Positions 62,120-64,000 of a stretch of DNA of 64,000 bases are shown here, one piece after another. This DNA comes from Amylibacter sp. IMCC11727. GTDB lineage: Bacteria; Pseudomonadota; Alphaproteobacteria; Rhodobacterales; Rhodobacteraceae. The DNA lies in the NCBI RefSeq assembly GCF_029854195.1, contig NZ_CP122960.1, forward strand, positions 248,001 to 312,000, given 5' to 3'. A program made the position numbers and the translations under genes. The notes beneath the pieces are model-generated. The model was not told the origin of the DNA. It was given only the letters and a program-made list of their open reading frames with translations, and made no database searches. Numbering within the stretch: the first letter of the stretch is position 1; each line of letters opens with the position of its first letter.

Positions 62120-62144
62120 GCAACAGTATTGGTAATACTGTTGC
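62120..62144. promoter_or_regulatory. Perfect 11+3+11 palindrome upstream of the recombinase
   Basis: GCAACAGTATT-GGT-AATACTGTTGC has perfect 11-bp arms. It lies about 55 nt before the recombinase start and about 210 nt before the divergent lipoprotein start. It could be an operator or a recombinase/excisionase core site. Confidence 0.65.
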
Positions 62145-62198
62145 ATAAAGACTCCACATGCACTTGTAACCCTTGAACACCCTGTAATTGAGGAGGTG

Positions 62199-62804
62199 AT
62201 GAACACGATCAATGACACATCAAAAACTTCTCACATGCGGCTGTATGACCGAAAGAACCAGCGGCTCTACGTCAATGCTTCTGAACGTCAACGATTTGTG
62301 TCTGTAGCAGACACACAACCTGCCCACATCCGTGCGTTCTGCCTGACCTTACTCTACACAGGTTGCCGTATCAGTGAAGCACGGGAATTAACCAACCATT
62401 CATTACAAGTGGAAGAACAGCTTCTGTCTGTCCGTTCGCTCAAGAAACGCAACCAGCACCACGTCCGTGAAATCCCTATTCCCACCTCGTTGGCCCAAAG
62501 TCTCAGTGACTTAACTCACGGTTACACTTCAAACCAGTGTCTTTGGGTCAACGAAATGGGTGGAGAGATTGATCGGGTCACCGCCTACCGTTGGATTAAG
62601 ATGGTGATGAGAGAGGCGGACATTCACGGCCCACAGGCCTGCCCCAAGGGATTGCGTCACGGCTACGGCATCAATGCAGTGCGCTCAGGTATTCAACTGA
62701 ATATGCTGCAAAAGTGGATGGGTCACGCCAGTATCAAAACCACCGCCATCTATGCCAATGCTGTAGGACGAGAAGAGATGGAATTGGCACGGAAAATGTG
62801 GTGA
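62199..62804 (+). CDS. Short tyrosine recombinase
   Basis: 201 residues, catalytic domain only. Box I Arg is in LLYTGCRISEARELTNHSL, box II CPKGLRHGYGI (the first His of HxxR is replaced, as in some small recombinases), then MGHASIKTTAIYANAV with the second His and the nucleophile Tyr. There is no N-terminal arm-binding domain. GAGGAGGTG lies only about 2 nt from ATG 62199, an unusually tight spacing; ATG 62235 has no ribosome site. It may act at the palindromes upstream. Confidence 0.8.
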   Translation: MNTINDTSKTSHMRLYDRKNQRLYVNASERQRFVSVADTQPAHIRAFCLTLLYTGCRISEARELTNHSLQVEEQLLSVRSLKKRNQHHVREIPIPTSLAQSLSDLTHGYTSNQCLWVNEMGGEIDRVTAYRWIKMVMREADIHGPQACPKGLRHGYGINAVRSGIQLNMLQKWMGHASIKTTAIYANAVGREEMELARKMW

Positions 62805-62842
62805 GCCTTAGACATAGCTGAACATTCAAAAACAATACGATT

Positions 62843-62870
62843 AAAGAGACTAAAACCATGTCTCTTTTTT
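62843..62870 (+). terminator. Rho-independent terminator after the short recombinase
   Basis: 8-bp stem AAAGAGAC/GTCTCTTT with a 9-nt loop and trailing T's. Confidence 0.8.
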
Positions 62871-62900
62871 GAATTTAAATGCTAAGTGATTGATTTAATT

Positions 62901-62948
62901 TGGAGGCGAGTACTGGATTCGAACCAGTGTACACGGATTTGCAATCCG
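62901..62948 (-). tRNA. tRNA-Cys 3' fragment (attachment-site remnant)
   Basis: Read on the minus strand: anticodon arm with GCA anticodon (CGGATTGCAAATCCG), variable loop, T arm ACTGG-TTCGAAT-CCAGT, acceptor ACTCGCC, discriminator T and encoded CCA. The matching 5' half (GGCGAGT and D arm) is absent; the integrase stop codon lies 9 nt upstream. This is the part of a tRNA kept at an att junction, not a working gene. Confidence 0.85.
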
Positions 62949-62957
62949 CCCAAGCGA

Positions 62958-64000
62958 CTAAGAGTTTTTGAATTCATCTACCAAATCAGCCCACGCCTGC
63001 ATCAACTCAACTCGCTGGTCCCAATACGTCGCACGGTTATACGCACGTCGCACGGCATTTTTGTCTTGGTGAGCTAAGGCGGCCTCAATGACCTCTCCGT
63101 CAAAGCCCCGGTTGTTGAGAATGGTGCTGGCGGTGGCGCGAAATCCATGAGCAGTTACTTCTTCTTTTGTATAACCCATGCGCCGGATCGCCGAGTTAAA
63201 GGCGTTTTCTGACAACCACTTTCTATTCGAATTAAGCGAAGGAAAGATCAAATCGACACCATCGACTTCAATCCAATTTTGCTGGACCAGCGCTAACGCT
63301 TGATTTGAGAGCGGTAGGATATGGTCGCGCCGCATTTTCATCCGCTCGGCGGAAAGAGACCATTTGCGTTCTTCTAGGTCCATTTCATCCTGTTTTGCAC
63401 CGCGTGTCTCGCCCGGCCGCGTCATTGTGAGAATTTGAAAAAGGATGGCGTCCTTGATGACGCCCGCGCCGGTATATGCATCAAGATCACGCAGAAACTG
63501 ACCGAATTGCTTTTCGTCGGTGATGGCGGCTCGGTTGGTAACCTTCACAGGTAGCAGCGAACCTTTAACCGCAGCCGTAGGGTCATGGGTTGCGCGCATG
63601 GTGACAACGGCAAGTCGAAATACGCCCGACAATGTACCGCGTAATTTCTTGGCTGTCTCGCGACGGCCTGAGCGTTCTATCCGTTTCAAGAGGTTCAGAA
63701 TTTCTGCTGGTGTAATGTCTGCGATGGGACGTTTGTGAAGCGGTGCGGCCAGCGTTTCAATGTGCCATTGCTTCTTGCGCATGGTGGCGTCTGCCAGCTC
63801 GCGCTCGTATGCCATTTCAAGATACTCTTCTGCGACAGACTGAAACGTGGTGTGGATGGCTTGTTCAGTATGGATGCGATCCAGTTTCTTCTGAGTGCTT
63901 GGATCGATCGCTTGGTCCAATAAATCCTTGGCCTCTGCACACTTCCGACGTGCATTAGCGATGCTCACATCCGGATAAGCACCATGTGACAGCGTCTTTT
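62958..64000 (-). CDS. P4-type tyrosine integrase, N-terminus outside window
   Basis: At least 346 codons, open past the edge; GTG 63968 is internal, because KTLSHGAYPDVSIANARRK reads through it as in P4-family integrases with an N-terminal DUF4102 domain. Core-binding domain about 45-140 of the visible part; catalytic residues in LTMTRPGETRGAKQDEMDLE (Arg), TAHGFRATASTIL (HxxR), LAHQDKNAVRRAYNRATYWD (His and Tyr). The stop sits beside a tRNA-Cys 3' remnant, the expected target class for this family. Confidence 0.9.
   Translation of the reverse strand, partial: KTLSHGAYPDVSIANARRKCAEAKDLLDQAIDPSTQKKLDRIHTEQAIHTTFQSVAEEYLEMAYERELADATMRKKQWHIETLAAPLHKRPIADITPAEILNLLKRIERSGRRETAKKLRGTLSGVFRLAVVTMRATHDPTAAVKGSLLPVKVTNRAAITDEKQFGQFLRDLDAYTGAGVIKDAILFQILTMTRPGETRGAKQDEMDLEERKWSLSAERMKMRRDHILPLSNQALALVQQNWIEVDGVDLIFPSLNSNRKWLSENAFNSAIRRMGYTKEEVTAHGFRATASTILNNRGFDGEVIEAALAHQDKNAVRRAYNRATYWDQRVELMQAWADLVDEFKNS

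Noticed and set aside
62901..62975. Functional tRNA-Cys gene
   Set aside because: The 5' acceptor strand and D arm are missing; the upstream sequence is integrase coding DNA.

Overview
The window looks like chromosomal DNA of a marine alphaproteobacterium of the Roseobacter group (Rhodobacteraceae). The evidence is the gene content: Tmm/Tdm/Dmm methylated-amine enzymes, the TmoXWV TMAO transporter, N-methylglutamate synthase with GmaS, a paa catabolic fragment, and an RTX-type secreted protease. Operons are tightly packed with many ATGA overlaps, and base composition is moderate in GC.

Layout. (1) 1-4477: phenylacetate degradation. A TetR regulator (cut by the window edge), paaK and paaG run leftward, paaZ runs rightward, and a TetR-like palindrome lies between paaG and paaZ. 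(2) 4494-6980: a subtilase/P-domain/RTX protease gene broken by one in-frame TAA. (3) 7195-32702: a large methylated-amine island. Tmm makes TMAO from trimethylamine, Tdm splits TMAO to dimethylamine plus formaldehyde, and the DmmABC set (with GcvT-like DmmD) makes methylamine. GmaS and MgsABC then convert methylamine to gamma-glutamylmethylamide and N-methylglutamate, and TmoXWV imports TMAO. An Amt channel, a truncated haemoglobin, an MttB homologue, a GATase, an EamA transporter, an orphan binding protein and two regulators (GntR/FCD and XRE-cupin) sit among them. N-methylglutamate dehydrogenase (mgdABCD), needed to finish the route, is not in the window.

(4) 32778-56832: a surface-polysaccharide locus with nonulosonic (sialic/legionaminic-type) acid genes: 2-epimerase, NeuB-type synthase, CMP-transferase and a CBS-fused aminotransferase. 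With them are a CapD-type dehydratase, an initiating phosphosugar transferase, a MurJ-like flippase, glycosyltransferases, an O-antigen ligase-like protein, asparagine synthetase, an HpcH/HpaI aldolase and a lauroyl acyltransferase-like enzyme. One membrane-protein gene here appears frameshifted.

(5) 57239-64000: mosaic mobile DNA. Two AlpA-like gene starts, each behind a hairpin that covers its ribosome binding site, are joined to pieces of unrelated genes (a RecD-like helicase and an enolase-superfamily enzyme). The second chimera was later split by a complete IS3-family element with a CTT target duplication. Next come a small exported-protein cluster, two related palindromes and a short tyrosine recombinase. 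Last is a tRNA-Cys 3' remnant abutting a P4-type integrase, the left edge of an island that continues beyond the window.

All calls come from reading the sequence and remembered family features; no database search was run.
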